This document shows, piece after piece, positions 44,416-56,778 of a DNA stretch of 64,000 nt. The notes below the pieces were generated by a model. It was given only the letters and a program-made list of their open reading frames with translations. It made no database searches and was not told where the DNA came from. The stretch is from the NCBI GenBank assembly GCA_009746045.1, contig RPFO01000497.1:459001-523000 (forward strand). Direction: 5' to 3'. Every line of letters starts with the position of its first letter. Position 1 is the stretch's first letter. The position numbers and the translations under genes were made by a program. The DNA comes from Mesostigma viride (Eukaryota; Streptophyta; Mesostigmatophyceae; Mesostigmatales; Mesostigmataceae).

Positions 44416-45225
44416 GTTAGTCAGACATGTATATAGTATGGCAGTAATTGAGTGAGCCTTTCTTTAAAAAATCGGGTACGATTCTCGGTGGAGGCTATGC
44501 CATGGTTATTCAATCCCCGGACTGACACGCGCAAGCTGCCATGGAAACAAATGAGGCCAGAAGAATAAACCAAATATGCGTGCTCTCGTCGTCAGCTCGA
44601 CCTAGTGCGGCATGGCGACGGCCCTCGCGGCTGTTGCTGGAAGGCACTTGTCTCCATAATTGTTGGAGATAGACCTACAAATTCGGCTATCGGGACGATT
44701 GTATCCGATTCATCTATAGTTGTATCTAACAAATGCATCACACAACCGTATTCCTGATACGACTGCCGCACTCGCAGAAGTAGTAGGTACTTGCCCGGTT
44801 GATACCAGCAAGCGAGCAAGCCCAGTGCCCAACTGCCCATGCTGGCCATGCCCGCTGTGCTCGTCATGGATTCTTCAAGACTCGGTGGAAGTGAATAAAC
44901 GACACGTCTCACCCCAACCCTTTGGTAGGATTGTAATTGTGCCTGGCAGGAAAGTCCATTTTAATGTTGGCGTAGTGCATCGCAAGTTTCCAGACCTCCG
45001 CTATCTCTTGCTGGAATTTAACATGTTGTTTTCATTATGCCCTGATTTGCAAGAGAAGTTACTTTGCCTGAGCTGGCACCACCACGCCACTAATTGATGC
45101 CCCCGGCACGTTTGTAACATTGAAGCTGAGGTGTCCAGTCTACAGCTTCTGGCAGACATTGGCAATCTTTCCGGAGCCCATAAATAGGAAAGGATTATTT
45201 TCATCGAGTGTTTTGTGGCAAAAAA
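44416..45225. promoter_or_regulatory. Shared intergenic region between divergent genes A and C
   Basis: 810 bp separate the start codons of gene A (minus) and gene C (plus). It holds both 5'-UTRs and probably a bidirectional promoter. No TATA box or known motif can be assigned with certainty. Confidence 0.4.
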
Positions 45226-47671
45226 ATGACGACTACAGGCACCGGAGATGGTTCTTCGGATCAAAATGTGATCGACATATTGCAGCAGATAAGCGATCAG
45301 TTGGGGGCCGTGGAAGAAGATATGAAAGCAAACCCGACGGCGCACAGCAATCGGAGACGTCGGCAGGAGCGTCTGGTATGTATCATTCGGCATTAAGCCC
45401 AGTGTAGCAACGCGGCAGCGACCAATTGTATTCCAGTATATGTGTGCCTGGTATGAACGTTCGACATGGTTGCGATTCATTTGCTCAGGCACCAGGCGTA
45501 ATGCCGTTTGTCCGCACCTAGTAGAAGCTATTATCACACATCCCAGCTGTACTTCTGTGCAAGATCCATTTTGCTACTTAGCAGGATAATGTCCCGAACG
45601 CTATTCAAGTGTGCGAAGCTGCATGTACATCAACGCTGTGAAACCGTATTCCTTGTCTGTGACTGGTGCGTTGCATCTGCTCCCTTGCTCTTGCTTTTAT
45701 CAGGATGGAGGCCGAGATGACGGCTTGTCAAAATCCAGGCCCAAGAAGAAAAGCCGGCTGCGCAGCAGTTTCAAGTGTGGCTGCCTCTTGCTTGTCATTG
45801 CGCTGGCCGTTATTTATAACGCCGCCATGATCCAGCGGTTCAAGGCCATCGCAGGTGCGTGCTGATCGCAGGGCTATCCATTACCTGCCTGCAGCTCTTC
45901 TTCACCTGGCTGCAGCGTCCCTTCACCACTTGCCTGTAGTGCTGCCTGGGGAAACCTTATACCTGGGTAGAAAAGACAACAGGCCAGTTCCGTCATGGTC
46001 TTGGTAGGCTACTGTTTTTTTAGGGAAGAATCACCAGCTAATTCATGGCCAATGGTCGCCGCTAGCACCGTTGCTAGATGTGGCCCTGTCTGGGTAGCTG
46101 TACTCTTCACAAGCGCGCTCCTTTTTCTGGGCAAAGCCTGCATGTTGCTTTTGTTTATCAATTTCTGGGCAATTGATTTTGTTTCACTTTGTAATGGCTA
46201 AACCTTGCCCGGTATTTTAAGGATGGCATTTTGAGGATGGCCGATGGGAAAAGGGGGGGCCGCGGGGAGTTGGGGGGGGGGGGGGGCGGTTGGACAGAGA
46301 GGATGGGGCAGAAAGGCCTCAGATGGTAGCGACAAGGACAGAGATGTAGGAAAGGGGGGGAGTTGTTCAGGACGGCAAGGTACACTTTGCCACATACTAG
46401 CACAAGTGCACAGCTATCTGACTCTGTGGAGTATCCTAACAAGGGGCCTTGTCATTAAATGGGGAGGGGAGGTCACGACGTTGTCTCCTGCCCATATTTT
46501 CGTGACCATATCTTATCCATATTAATGGCAATTCTCGCTTTCGTATAATCGATGACTGTCCTTTGACCCCTGTGTTCTGAATGGTTCAGTCCCTGTCCTT
46601 TTGCTGTGCTTGGTCGCTGCATTATTTTTGGTTGGACGTGGCCAGGCCGGTCGGGCCACCTGCTGGAGTCGATCACCCACGGCTTCTCGTGGAAACACCA
46701 CGGGAGTGCGCTGGCGACGCTGACGCCCACCACCAAGGTGTTCAAGGGGGCGGCATCCCACACGCATGACGACGCGGATGTCTCGGCACACGGGGGCGCC
46801 AGCGGCCAGGGTGCCACCAGGGACGTGAACGCGGGCGGTCTGGACAGCGCTGCCGCGGTATGATGGGTCACTCGGGTTGCAGCCACATGGCTATGGGTTG
46901 ATTGAGATGGGCTTAAGCGACCAAGGGCAAGCAGGCCATAAGGGCGCTCTGTGTATTCCTGTTTCGTGTGCCGTCAGTGGAAGATGGAAGAACATTGCTG
47001 TGTAATAGTGTCATATTGCAGCCTGGCAGGTTCACTAGCATGTAAGCCCCTATCTATGATTGCATGGAAGTGCAGGGGAAGGCATCAGTGATGGTGTGCC
47101 ACCTATGTAATCTCTCCTGCTTCTCATATCTGGCATCACATAACCCTTATGCCGATACGTTCGGACAGGCACGTCCTCGCCTGGCCCAACTATGTGGCTG
47201 CCAGTTCCTTCTCCGAAATCTCGCCTTTTGACTGCACTCCTTGAGCATGCTTGGTGTGATCTTTAAATATTCTAAACATGGTAGCCTGTGTCTTCACACC
47301 AGCAACTCAAGAGCTTGCTACTAACACCCACTGGCTGTCACCTCCCCTATCATGGGAAGATTTGCTGATGATTTTCATCCCATGCATCTGCATCACGTAC
47401 TTGCGCCTGCCCCATGCATGGCTATTCCGCTTGCTTCACCCGCCTCACCCGCCAGCAGGGTGTTGAAGGGATGGACGACGAGCACGCGATGGGCCACCAG
47501 GACTCGGCCGACAGCGACTACGAGGATGACGTGGACATGGGCAGTGAAGGCGGCGGCCAGGAGGGGGGCGAGGCGGATGGGGATGGCAGCGATGGTGATG
47601 ATGATGGGGAGGAGGATGGGGATGTAGAGGGAGGGAAGGGAGGCGAGGATGATGACACGAGTGGGGACTGA
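45226..47671 (+). CDS. Gene C: four-exon gene for a small single-pass membrane protein with acidic tail
   Basis: Exons 45226-45375, 45704-45854, 46646-46857 and about 47456-47671. GT-AG junctions (CTG-GTATGT; GCAG-GTGCGT; GCG-GTATGA) and phases 0,1,0 agree, giving about 240 residues. The start MTTTGTGDGSSDQNVIDILQ leads to a short helix and a basic end (SNRRRRQERL). Exon 2 has a basic stretch (RPKKKSRLRSSFK) right before a membrane segment CGCLLLVIALAVIYNAAMI. Exon 3 has GHLLESITHGFSWKHH. Exon 4 is extremely acidic (DYEDDVDMGSEGG; DGDDDGEEDGDVEGG) and ends GGEDDDTSGD. The charge pattern suggests the N-terminus faces the cytosol. No family is recognised. It is head-to-head with gene A. Confidence 0.65.
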
Positions 47672-48381
47672 TTGGGGTTTTGGGTTCGTCGTCCTAAAAG
47701 TGCTCCTATGGCCATGGCAAAACGGTCTTCACTCAAAATGAGGGCTCCGAGGGGTCACGCAAAATGAAAAGTCCTAGGTCACGTAGCAGATATGTGTTGC
47801 AACCGGAGCCGCCAGCTACACGTAATTAACCAATGCACATGGAAGGTCTTACGTCTTGACAACTCTGGCCATGGAGCAATTCTTCCTCGACGCACAATAT
47901 TTCAATCATCACCTTACTATTGTCAAATAACTTGATAAGTCCAGGGGAAGAACAAACCTGACTGAGCCCAATCACGTTGTGGAGGCTAACGTAAGTTATC
48001 TAGAAGAAACGTGGTCTGCCTTTACAAACCGAGAGCAAAGCCAATGTGGTCGTTGTGCAATGCCAGCCCGTGCATGGCCCATCACAATTGGTCACTGGGT
48101 CAATGGATGTGCACGTTAGGTGTACCGGATACCACATGATCCAGGACGTTCAGTAAGCCAGGTTACATCGATCCCGCAATATACGCATGGTTGATTTAGT
48201 TAATTAGCTTCGGCTCTATGCCCCGGGCTGAACCGGATTTTCCGTACGTTCAGATCCAGCCGTGGGACCAACCCGTTTCACAACCTTAGGTATCGCTCGT
48301 GGACAGGTGTGTGCCCAGCTCCGTGGCATGCCCATGCGTATGACACGCAAGTACTTGCTTACTTACTTACTTAGGAGACCC
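47672..48381. other. No feature recognised downstream of gene C
   Basis: About 700 bp of non-coding sequence with an (ACTT)n run at 48353-48373 next to the tail of the SINE-like element. Confidence 0.5.
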
Positions 48382-48862
48382 ATTAAATTAAATTTAAAAA
48401 AAAATAAATTATAACATGCCTCTGTTGGGAGATCATGTAGCACATATTTCTTGCTGGGTGGGTGGAGGTGGGAGAAGCCGCGCAATCGAACTAACCTAAC
48501 CCTAAGCTATATAGTCTAGAAAATCCTAACTACACTACTCAGCATGCAAAACGCCCCTTCCTCTTGGGGGGGGGTGGCTCGCCCACAAGGGCTGGCGTGT
48601 GAGCCTGGACAATCTTCTGCCACCGCTTCTTGTTCTGCATGGCAGACCATAGAAGGAAGAGGGAGTGGATGCGGTGTTCAAACTGGAGACCCATATTCTA
48701 ATCAGGCACTCCGCAAAGGTGAAAACCTTTGCGTTCAGTGCCGGGCCGCGGAAAACGCGGAAAACGCGATCTGCAAATGAATCCGACCGGAATCGAACTG
48801 GGGACCTCTCGCACCAATTTTGCTGACTATAGGACGGACGTCTCCGGTTACCATGGCATCGC
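48382..48862 (-). mobile_element. SINE-like element: tRNA-like head, central hairpin, LINE-derived 3' end
   Basis: Read on the minus strand. The head (48862-48780) has an A-box-like TGGTAACCGG and a B-box AGTTCGATTCC about 45 bp apart, as in RNA polymerase III promoters of tRNA. The body has a perfect 9-bp hairpin (48714-48735) and a doubled CGCGTTTTC. From 48688 to 48413 the sequence matches the LINE end at 32162-31909, including the coding end, 3'-UTR and hairpin (CTCCCAACAGAGG). An A/T-rich tail closes it (48411-48382). The tRNA fold is degenerate: the T-stem has mismatches. Confidence 0.6.
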
Positions 48863-50408
48863 CAACTGACACCTACAGTCATCCGCAAAAGTTCTCCTGT
48901 CCGGGGAGTGATGCAAGCCTTTCGGATTTGGTACTAGATAAATCACTCGAGATCTGTGTGTAGGAGTACCCATATAGCCGCGGAATCATGCCAGGGGGCC
49001 TAGTTCGCATCGGTGTAACGGTGTTGGAGCTACTTGAACTTTCGTGTTTTTCACGTCCCGGCGCGCTCTGCAGCATTCAGTTTACTATTTATTTGTTGCT
49101 TGCGCCTCCACATTACATCCCCGCGCGCACGTACCTAGGTTGGCGTCCGTCCACACATCGAAGTACCGGTACCCGGCCATTTACGCCACGGATTGAGTCA
49201 GCCAGTTCCGCAGAACTCGACTGCAGAGCCAGGAAAAGCTCCTGGCCGGACGTGGGCTCTGCTCATGCTTCTATGCGGCCAGTGTGCAACATACAGGGTT
49301 GCAAAAGAACTACACGTGCTCCGCGTGTCGGCCCCAACGGTCCACCGCGCATGTCGCATATCAGCTGGCCGGCTCAAATACATCTGAGCTGCGCGTCGTT
49401 GCCATCACGACGTTGCTGGGCGATTCGGAGCTGCTGCCAGTATCAGGATCTGCCGCAGTGCTCAGCCGGCAGCCCTTGCCGGTACACGGTGGCGCAGAAG
49501 ATTTCCACGGAGCTAGAAAAAATTCTGATATCTTGCAGGCCACTTGCATGGCTGCGGGGCTGGGGGATAACGTGGCTGACAAGGTGACGGCCCAGGTCGC
49601 CGGCACATGGACTGACAGATCATACGGTCGTCAGCACCCTAGATTTAGGGGCAGGTGGCCGGCAATTTATAGGCTGCGGACAAACAACCGGAGGCGCAGG
49701 TGGCGAACGCGCAGCCCCGAGCTACGCGTCCATGGCTAGCATGTGAAGCGATTCAGGACATCGCAAATAGCACCTCCTAGGCAGTCTCTCGGACCTTTGC
49801 CGTCCGACTGGGACAACAAGGTTGCAGCTTCGCCACCGCGACATTAAGTCTCCGCAATTATGTACGTGGTGGCCCCGCACCCGGGAAACGGGGCTCAGCC
49901 TACGACTCAAGGTTGGTGACGAACTTTCCTTCTAGTCAAGAGGACAGTGTCACAATTGACACAATCCGCCGCCTACCGGGGCGCGCGAATCGACGCACCG
50001 GTGGTGCTCGTGAGCTTACGCGCCCCGTCGGCAAGGATTACATGCATACTCCGCCAAGCCGGCCGGCTGGGCCAAGCTACCACGGGGCTTGGGTCGGGAG
50101 TCTCGAAGACAATCTGATTCCGGCGCATCTATAGATCTTCACGCCCGGTGAGGGACCGGCTGGCACAAGAGGAGTCACGCACGAAGAATTAAGGCCCCCG
50201 CGGACCGCGCGCGAAGAAGGTGCGGCTGCGGCACGGAAGCTAGGGCGACGCATGGGAATTGCGCGTGCCATGCGTGCATATGCATGCCATTTGCGGTTTT
50301 CCATTTGCGGGTATTTCCTCGTAAATGGTGGGAGAGCGATCGCAGCAATGGTGCTCACCACTAGACACTCCCGGCCAGTTAGGCTCGAAACACACGCCCT
50401 GATCAAGC
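48863..50408. other. No gene recognised; may contain the 5' LTR of copia-1
   Basis: Open frames up to about 200 codons on the plus strand show no domain. The copia-1 5' LTR should lie just before about 50.4 kb, but its partner LTR is outside the window, so it cannot be delimited. Confidence 0.4.
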
Positions 50409-50474
50409 ATGCTGTTTCCGGCCCCACCGTCTAGGTCATCTAGTCGCTCTCCACGTAAGCCAGCCATAATTTCA

Positions 50475-52090
50475 ATGCACAAGGTGGCCAGCGAAAGGCT
50501 GGACGGCAGGTTGGCTGAACACACCAGCCTGTTGTGTGCGGTCATCTATCATTTGCTCGATCAACCCTCGATTGAGCCGATGACCAGGAGGATGTGCGAG
50601 GCACTCCTTCCCGCCCTGCAGACCTTGCTGAGAGGCAAGAAGATCAGGGTGAATCTGGCCACGATGGTGGAGATGGTGCAGACGTTGCACCGGGTGTGCC
50701 TGCAGCAAGCAAGTATGTATCTCCCCACTTGGTTGCGTGTACAGACAGGTAGCCAGCAGGGGGGGGACGTGCAGCAGACAAGCTCATCTAGCAGTGAGGA
50801 TAGTGATGTCTCTCTCACCCCTACCTTTGAGCAATGGGAGGCAGCTAGGGCACGCAAGAGGCAGGCACAGAGTCAGGGTGTGCAGGGGGGCATGGACATG
50901 TCATCTTCACCAGCACATGTTGTGCAGGCACCTAACCCCCCAGTGCAGCCATGCAGCCACGCGTAGCAGGCCCTCACAGGTCTCACCTAGCATCCCAAAC
51001 ACTGCCAATGCTGCTACATCCCCAGGCAGGTCTTCTTCTCCCTCTCCCTCTTCACCCTCTCAGGACTGGCCAGTCTATAACGAGCATAGGCCAATTGACA
51101 GGATTATGGTGAGGGGGCTGCCAGAGGGGTATACTAGGCAGCAGGGTGCTCAGCTTCTTCTCTCTCTCAAGCTAGCTAGGGAGGAGCTGAATATCAAAAA
51201 CTGGTTTGGGGCACTCATGCAGGGTGATTTCTTCCACCAATCCAATCCCTCCATCCAGCACTTGGTGTCCATATACCAGCAAAGGTACCCCAGGTGGCAG
51301 GACACTCAGGGTAGGGAGCCATGGGAGAATTTTCTGCGTGATCTGCATGACCTGTTGTCTGCTCCCACCACTGTTGACATGTACTCTGCGTTTGACTGGG
51401 TGAAAACCTATAAGGTAGAAACTCAGAACTATGTAGCAGAGATCAAGAAGTGGGAACTTGCAGTGAAAGCCCACCCCGAGGTTAGCAAGCTAGATCACAA
51501 GTGGCTTGTACATTCCCTGCTCGAGAAGCTTAACCTTGATCGTAACACCTTTGCCATGATCACCACAGGCTTGGCCACCCATTGGGAGTCGATGAAAGAG
51601 GCTCTCGATTATGTTAAGCTAGCCTTGGGTCCCCTGTGTCAGGACTCAGCCCCTCCCCCCTCTACCTCTTCCCCCCCTGCTGTCAAGCGGACCGGGGGGA
51701 GGAATCAGATGAGGAGGGTAAGGCCAGGAAGGCCAAGGACAAGCGTCCTGTGACGCTAGGGGAGGTGAAGACTCTTATGAGTCAGTTTGTTAAGAGCCTC
51801 AAGGGCAAGGGCAAGGGCAAGGGCAAGGGCAAGGGCAAGGGGCAGGGGAAGGGGAAGGGTAGGTCATCCCCCCCAGGGGGGAACGCTAACAAGTCTTCTG
51901 GGGCTGGGTCCTCCACCCCCAAGAAGGATGTGAAATGTGTGCGTTGTGGGCGTCGTGGACACAGCAAGGACAAGTGCCACAAACACAAGGAGCACCTGGC
52001 GCACCTGGAGGTGCTCTGCCACAAGTGCCTGGGACCGCCTCACGGGGACCCCGCCAAGTGCACCAAGGAGCCGTGGCAGCCCCCAAATGT
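50475..52090 (+). pseudogene. Gag of copia-1 with CCHC zinc knuckle, frame broken
   Basis: The likely start is MHKVASERLDGRL at 50475. The capsid-like part follows in the next frame (IDRIMVRGLPEGYTRQQGAQ; FGALMQGDFFHQSNPSIQHL), then a lysine-glycine run (KGKGKGKGKGKG). The nucleocapsid has CVRCGRRGHSKDKC, a perfect CX2CX4HX4C knuckle, and a second Cys/His cluster CHKCLGPPHGDPAKC. Frame changes lie near 50955 and near a G-run at about 51700. Gag would package the element RNA in cytoplasmic particles. Confidence 0.75.
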
Positions 52091-52229
52091 AAGTCCTCAC
52101 ACCCTCACACGTGTCATGATGAGTCGTGTCCCCTACACCACCCAATATCCAGCTCCACTGCCCAGGCAGGGACACAGGATGGGAGGATGTTGACAGGATG
52201 TCAAGTTAACTCTGTTACCTCTCACTCTC

Positions 52230-53290
52230 CACCTTCATGCTCAGCTGTCAAGGCTGTAAGCAAGGTTGGCAAAGTGTTGAAGTATTACACAGAAACCTCT
52301 GACAGTGAACCCAGGTTCACCTCCTTGATACCCAAGGTGTCCAGGGTCATGACCCAAGCTCTTAGTAACATCAGTTATGAGGAGCTGGCATTGCAACTGC
52401 ACTTACTGTATGGTCATGAGACATGTGCAGAGGTGGTAGCAGCTGCATTGGGAGGTACGGCACTCAGGAAGGCATGTCAGCTGATCAGAAAACACTGTCA
52501 GCACTGCCAAATGTATGCACCTAAACCACCCAAGTGGCATGTAGCTACACCACCTAAGTGCAAGGGCAGAGTGGTCGGGGATGTGTTCCATATTAAGGGA
52601 CAGCCCTATCTGGCTTTAAAGGACGCATGGTCCAGGTACACAGCAATAGAACCTCTCCCTGGTATGGACAAGTCTCAGTTGCACAGAGCTATATTAATAG
52701 CACAAGCCAGGTACTACCCAGTAGAAGCACTGCTGTTAGATCAGCAATTTAGTTGCCTTGCTGGGCAGAGGGCTGTGAAGCTATAGACCTGGCTGGGCTA
52801 GAAGATCATGAGAGACAAGGTATCATTGAGAGGGCAATTAGGTCTATCAAAACCTTGGTAGCCAAAGAAGGTGAGAACCTGTTAGCTGACAGTGGGTCAT
52901 ACGCTGATAGGGCACTGTGGGCTACTAAGATATGCCAGATACTCAATAGACGACCACTCCTGCAGACACCCTATGGTATTATCACACCAGATGGGTTACA
53001 GGCTGGGATATACCCACCTGAGGTACTAGCTGTGTACAATGCACAGCGTGCCCACGCTGCCAGCAGATTGGCAGCCAAGGATGCCAAGCATCCACGCCCC
53101 TCCTTCAAGGAAGGGGACACAGTTCTCTTCTATAAGGAGTCAGGGCTAGGGAAGGTTGGGACATGGTTAGGCCCAGCCACTATCCTTAAGTTTTCCAGCA
53201 CAGGCAAGACTGTGCATGTGAAACACAATGACACTGGACATGTGCACAAGTGCTCACCTCACAGGATTAAATTGTATTATACTCCACTGT
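52230..53290 (+). pseudogene. Integrase of copia-1
   Basis: The zinc-binding part has HLLYGH and CQHC (HHCC). The catalytic core follows with VVGDVFHIKG (first Asp), LLLDQQF (second Asp) and, after a frame change near 52770, GIIERAIRSIKTL (Glu). A C-terminal beta domain follows (VLFYKESGLGKVGTWLGPAT). The usual SDNGGEF block around the second Asp is replaced by LDQQF, and the same is true in copia-2. Confidence 0.75.
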
Positions 53291-53649
53291 CAGACGTGGC
53301 AGAGGAGGAAGAGCTGATGGTCGACAGCTCAGTACAGTTGCCTGGTATATCTGGAGTACCCAGTGAGTGGTTGTTTGGAACACACACTGGTGAGTGTGAT
53401 AGCCACAACACATGTGCACCCCAGGTCACCCTCAGTGAGCCTAGCCAGCCACAGCAGGTTAGACCACCTGTCAATGAGGGCACTAACCAAGAAGGTGGTC
53501 AGCAAGACAGCACACCTTCAGCGGTACCAGCTCAACCCATACCTACCGTGTCCAAACATGGGCTAGCAGAAGCGGTCCGCATACTGCAAGCAGCGCATAG
53601 AGCCAAAGCTCACACTGCTGCAGGGTCAGCCAAAGTGAGTAGGGCAGGT

Positions 53650-53990
53650 CACAGCGACAACAATCCAGCTCTAGTCGCGGTTGACACCCAAGCTCAGGTT
53701 AGCATCATCAGTGCATTGGCTGTACCACACCTAGAGTTAGAGCCTTCCCCTTGGCAACGGGTGGCTGATTTCTCTGGGCAGGCTAGCTTGACTGTTAAAG
53801 GTCAGGTTACCTTAAACATTCTTGGTATCCCCACACCTTTTCAGGTACTGGAAGGATACACAGGAAATGCTTTGTTGGGTGATCCATTTATTTCTTACCC
53901 AGGTGTCACCATCTCTTGTGATAGGCTTGAGGTACAGGGCCTGGGTGGGGTGTCACTTGATCACTTTCAGGTACCACTCCAGACTTTGGT
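53650..53990 (+). pseudogene. Retropepsin-like domain of copia-1 between integrase and RT
   Basis: LVAVDTQAQVSIISALAV takes the place of the catalytic loop (normally D-[TS]-G-A followed by hydrophobics). LTVKGQVTLNILGIPTPFQV is the flap region, and NALLGDPFISYPGVTISCD matches the C-terminal LLG-x-x-[FL] strand of retropepsins. The expected place of PR in Ty1/copia is between gag and integrase. Here it is after integrase. The catalytic Gly is replaced by Gln. Confidence 0.65.
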
Positions 53991-54456
53991 TGACACACAG
54001 CCAGCCACTGTCAAATTTGTTGCACCAAAGTATGCACCTGGGCACGAGCCACGTGTGGCAGATTTGGTGCACAGTCAGAAACTGCACCCCAAAGCATTTG
54101 GATTGGGAAAATATGATGTTGCAAAAATGTCTCCCCTCTCCTATGAGCAGATTGTCCAGGACTGTCAAACTCAGGAAGGTTTCACTAAGTGGGTTGAAGC
54201 TTTTAGAAAGGCTATGGATGAATGGGTGGTTCCAGATCCACGTAGTCCCACCCACACACCTCCAGTCACTCCCTTAGAGCGTAAGCCCAACGGGAGCAAG
54301 CACCTAAGTAAGACTTAAGTTCGTGTGCAAGCACAAGCAAGCAGCAGATGGCTCTGTCATTTTCCATGCTAGGCCTTGTGTGACTGAGTTTAAGGGATCC
54401 ACTGATTTGACAGAGGCAGACCTGTATACACCTGGCATTCAGCAAACTTCTCTTAA

Positions 54457-55206
54457 GATCACTCAGCTCCCAAGAAGACCAGCATTTGATTGAATACAAT
54501 AAGTGGAGCCCTGCCACAAATGCAGCAGTTAACAGTGGCCTTAAGGTTTCTCAATCCGCACGCGGAAGCAAGAAGCCTCCAGGGTGGGAGGGAGGGGAAA
54601 GAAACAATTGCGGATCATTGCCTGCCTAGCTTGCTTAAGGCATGGCCCGCCGACACACAAGCTGACATCATCCTAAATGAATTAACACCGGCATGCGTCA
54701 CACACCGGCCTGAACAGTGCTGAAAACGCCACTACAAACAGCGTGGCCACGCACCCCCAGGCTAGTGCGTTAACCGTACAGGTAGTTGTACAAGGTTCCC
54801 AAGACTAACAAACATAAAACGCGCCCATCGACCCCTTGGGCCGGTCCGAATCCACTTTACAATAATTAATCACGACTCACTAAATAACCCAAATCAGCCA
54901 AAGATTCGGTAAGCAACCAGCCGACCCTACAGGTCCCCACCTAACCTCAGCTGGTGCAACCAAACACGAATCTTTGCAAGTGAAGTCGTATAAAACCTAC
55001 AATTAATTTTCTCGGACCGCTAATTAATAACCACCGACCCTTATAAACAACCGGGTCATCCAAGGAAAATTCGGGCGAGCAGGAAACCCTTTGTACAAAT
55101 CGAATTAGTCAGCCCATGTCGCAGACAGCCTTCCACATCCAGGCCAAGGCATGGCGGCCTTATCTTTCCCGCATGCGTTAATTAAACTATATTCAGAGAA
55201 AACCGA
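54457..55206. mobile_element. TTAA-flanked non-autonomous element, internally deleted copy
   Basis: It is bounded by TTAA at 54453-54456 and 55207-55210. Its first about 120 bp equal 55211-55335 and its last about 610 bp equal 56169-56778. The 830-bp middle of the sister copy is replaced by a 16-20 bp G-rich filler (54577-54596). No ORF is recognised and no clear terminal inverted repeat is seen. The TTAA target recalls piggyBac, but CCC/GGG ends are missing. Confidence 0.75.
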
Positions 55207-55210
55207 TTAA

Positions 55211-56778
55211 GATCACTCAGCTCCCAAGAAGACCAGCATTTGATTGAATACAATAAGTGGAGCCCTGCCACAAATGCAGCAGTTAACAGTGGCCTTAAGG
55301 TTTCTCAATCCGCACGCGGAAGCAAGAAGCCTCCACCCAATTACCCCCCCTGGCGCCAACCCCATTGCGCCGATTAAACTCATGACCACCGTGCGCGAAA
55401 GAGCGTGTCGCAACATCTTAAATGGCGACTCAGCCCGCGCTAGGCTATATTAACCCCCGCAGGGGCCCGCTGGTTACAATGCGACACAAGCCGGTGACCA
55501 CCCCAAAAGCAAGCCCTCAAAAAGAGCCAGCATTTCGCAATTCCGGAACCGTCCAAAAAGGAAAGAGGTTTTACGACACCATAATAGACTGAGCCGCGCA
55601 GCAGGTGCTGAGACGAAAAGGAACGACAAAGGTCTGGCGTAGCCTCGCCTCCCTGAGACGCCCTCCCCAACTCGAGTCTCGCAATAGGGAAATTTCTAGC
55701 TTCGGAGCGCAACTCTCGCGCGGCTCCTATTGTCCCCAACCACCCCTCCTCGGCAGGGGCAGCTGGACAACTGACCTGCCGCCACAAAAAATATTTTATG
55801 ACAAAAAAGGTCGTTGCTGACAGGATCCTGGTTCGGGACCTTTTGAATCCAGGTCACGTCCCACGCACCATCGCACGGTGGCAAGCCTGCGATGTGACAC
55901 TAGAGCTGTTTTAGAAACTTATAAACAGCTCCGCCGAAGCTGGCCAAACCGCCGGAGTAACGCCCCATCCTTCGCCCATGTCAAAAAGACCCGCAGCCGG
56001 GGAAAACGACATGGGGGTAAATTTAAATTTTCTTTCCGTTGCACGACCAACTATACTATGCTTGGTCGAACAACTTAGCGGTTGTGCCACCATCTGCCTC
56101 GGCTACAAGACAGATGCAACCCGCGCTAGAATGTGCAATTTTGCACAGGCGGCCATTGCCGCCATTGTGAAAGAAACAATTGCGGATCATTGCCTGCCTA
56201 GCTTGCTTAAGGCATGGCCCGCCGACACACAAGCTGACATCATCCTAAATGAATTAACACCGGCATGCGTCACACACCGGCCTGAACAGTGCTGAAAACG
56301 CCACTACAAACAGCGTGGCCACGCACCCCCAGGCTAGTGCGTTAACCGTACAGGTAGTTGTACAAGGTTCCCAAGACTAACAAACATAAAACGCGCCCAT
56401 CGACCCCTTGGGCCGGTCCGAATCCACTTTACAATAATTAATCACGACTCACTAAATAACCCAAATCAGCCAAAGATTCGGTAAGCAACCAGCCGACCCT
56501 ACAGGTCCCCACCTAACCTCAGCTGGTGCAACCAAACACGAATCTTTGCAAGTGAAGTCGTATAAAACCTACAATTAATTTTCTCGGACCGCTAATTAAT
56601 AACCACCGACCCTTATAAACAACCGGGTCATCCAAGGAAAATTCGGGCGAGCAGGAAACCCTTTGTACAAATCGAATTAGTCAGCCCATGTCGCAGACAG
56701 CCTTCCACATCCAGGCCAAGGCATGGCGGCCTTATCTTTCCCGCATGCGTTAATTAAACTATATTCAGAGAAAACCGA
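55211..56778. mobile_element. TTAA-flanked non-autonomous element, longer copy
   Basis: 1568 bp between TTAA (55207-55210) and TTAA (56779-56782), starting GATCACTCAGCTCCC and ending GAGAAAACCGA. No coding region is recognised. The middle part (55336-56168) has several short inverted repeats. It shares the central TTAA with the deleted copy, so the two are in direct tandem. Confidence 0.75.

Noticed and set aside
46271..46284. G-run in intron 2 of gene C as a regulatory G-quadruplex
   Set aside because: A single homopolymer run; nothing else supports a function.
48780..48862. A functional tRNA gene at the head of the SINE-like element
   Set aside because: The T-stem has mismatches and a complete cloverleaf with acceptor stem cannot be formed; only tRNA-derived promoter boxes remain.
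54457..56778. The duplicated blocks as LTRs of another retrotransposon
   Set aside because: The two duplicated blocks lie in the order A-B-A-X-B with TTAA between units, which fits tandem element copies, and no coding sequence lies between them.
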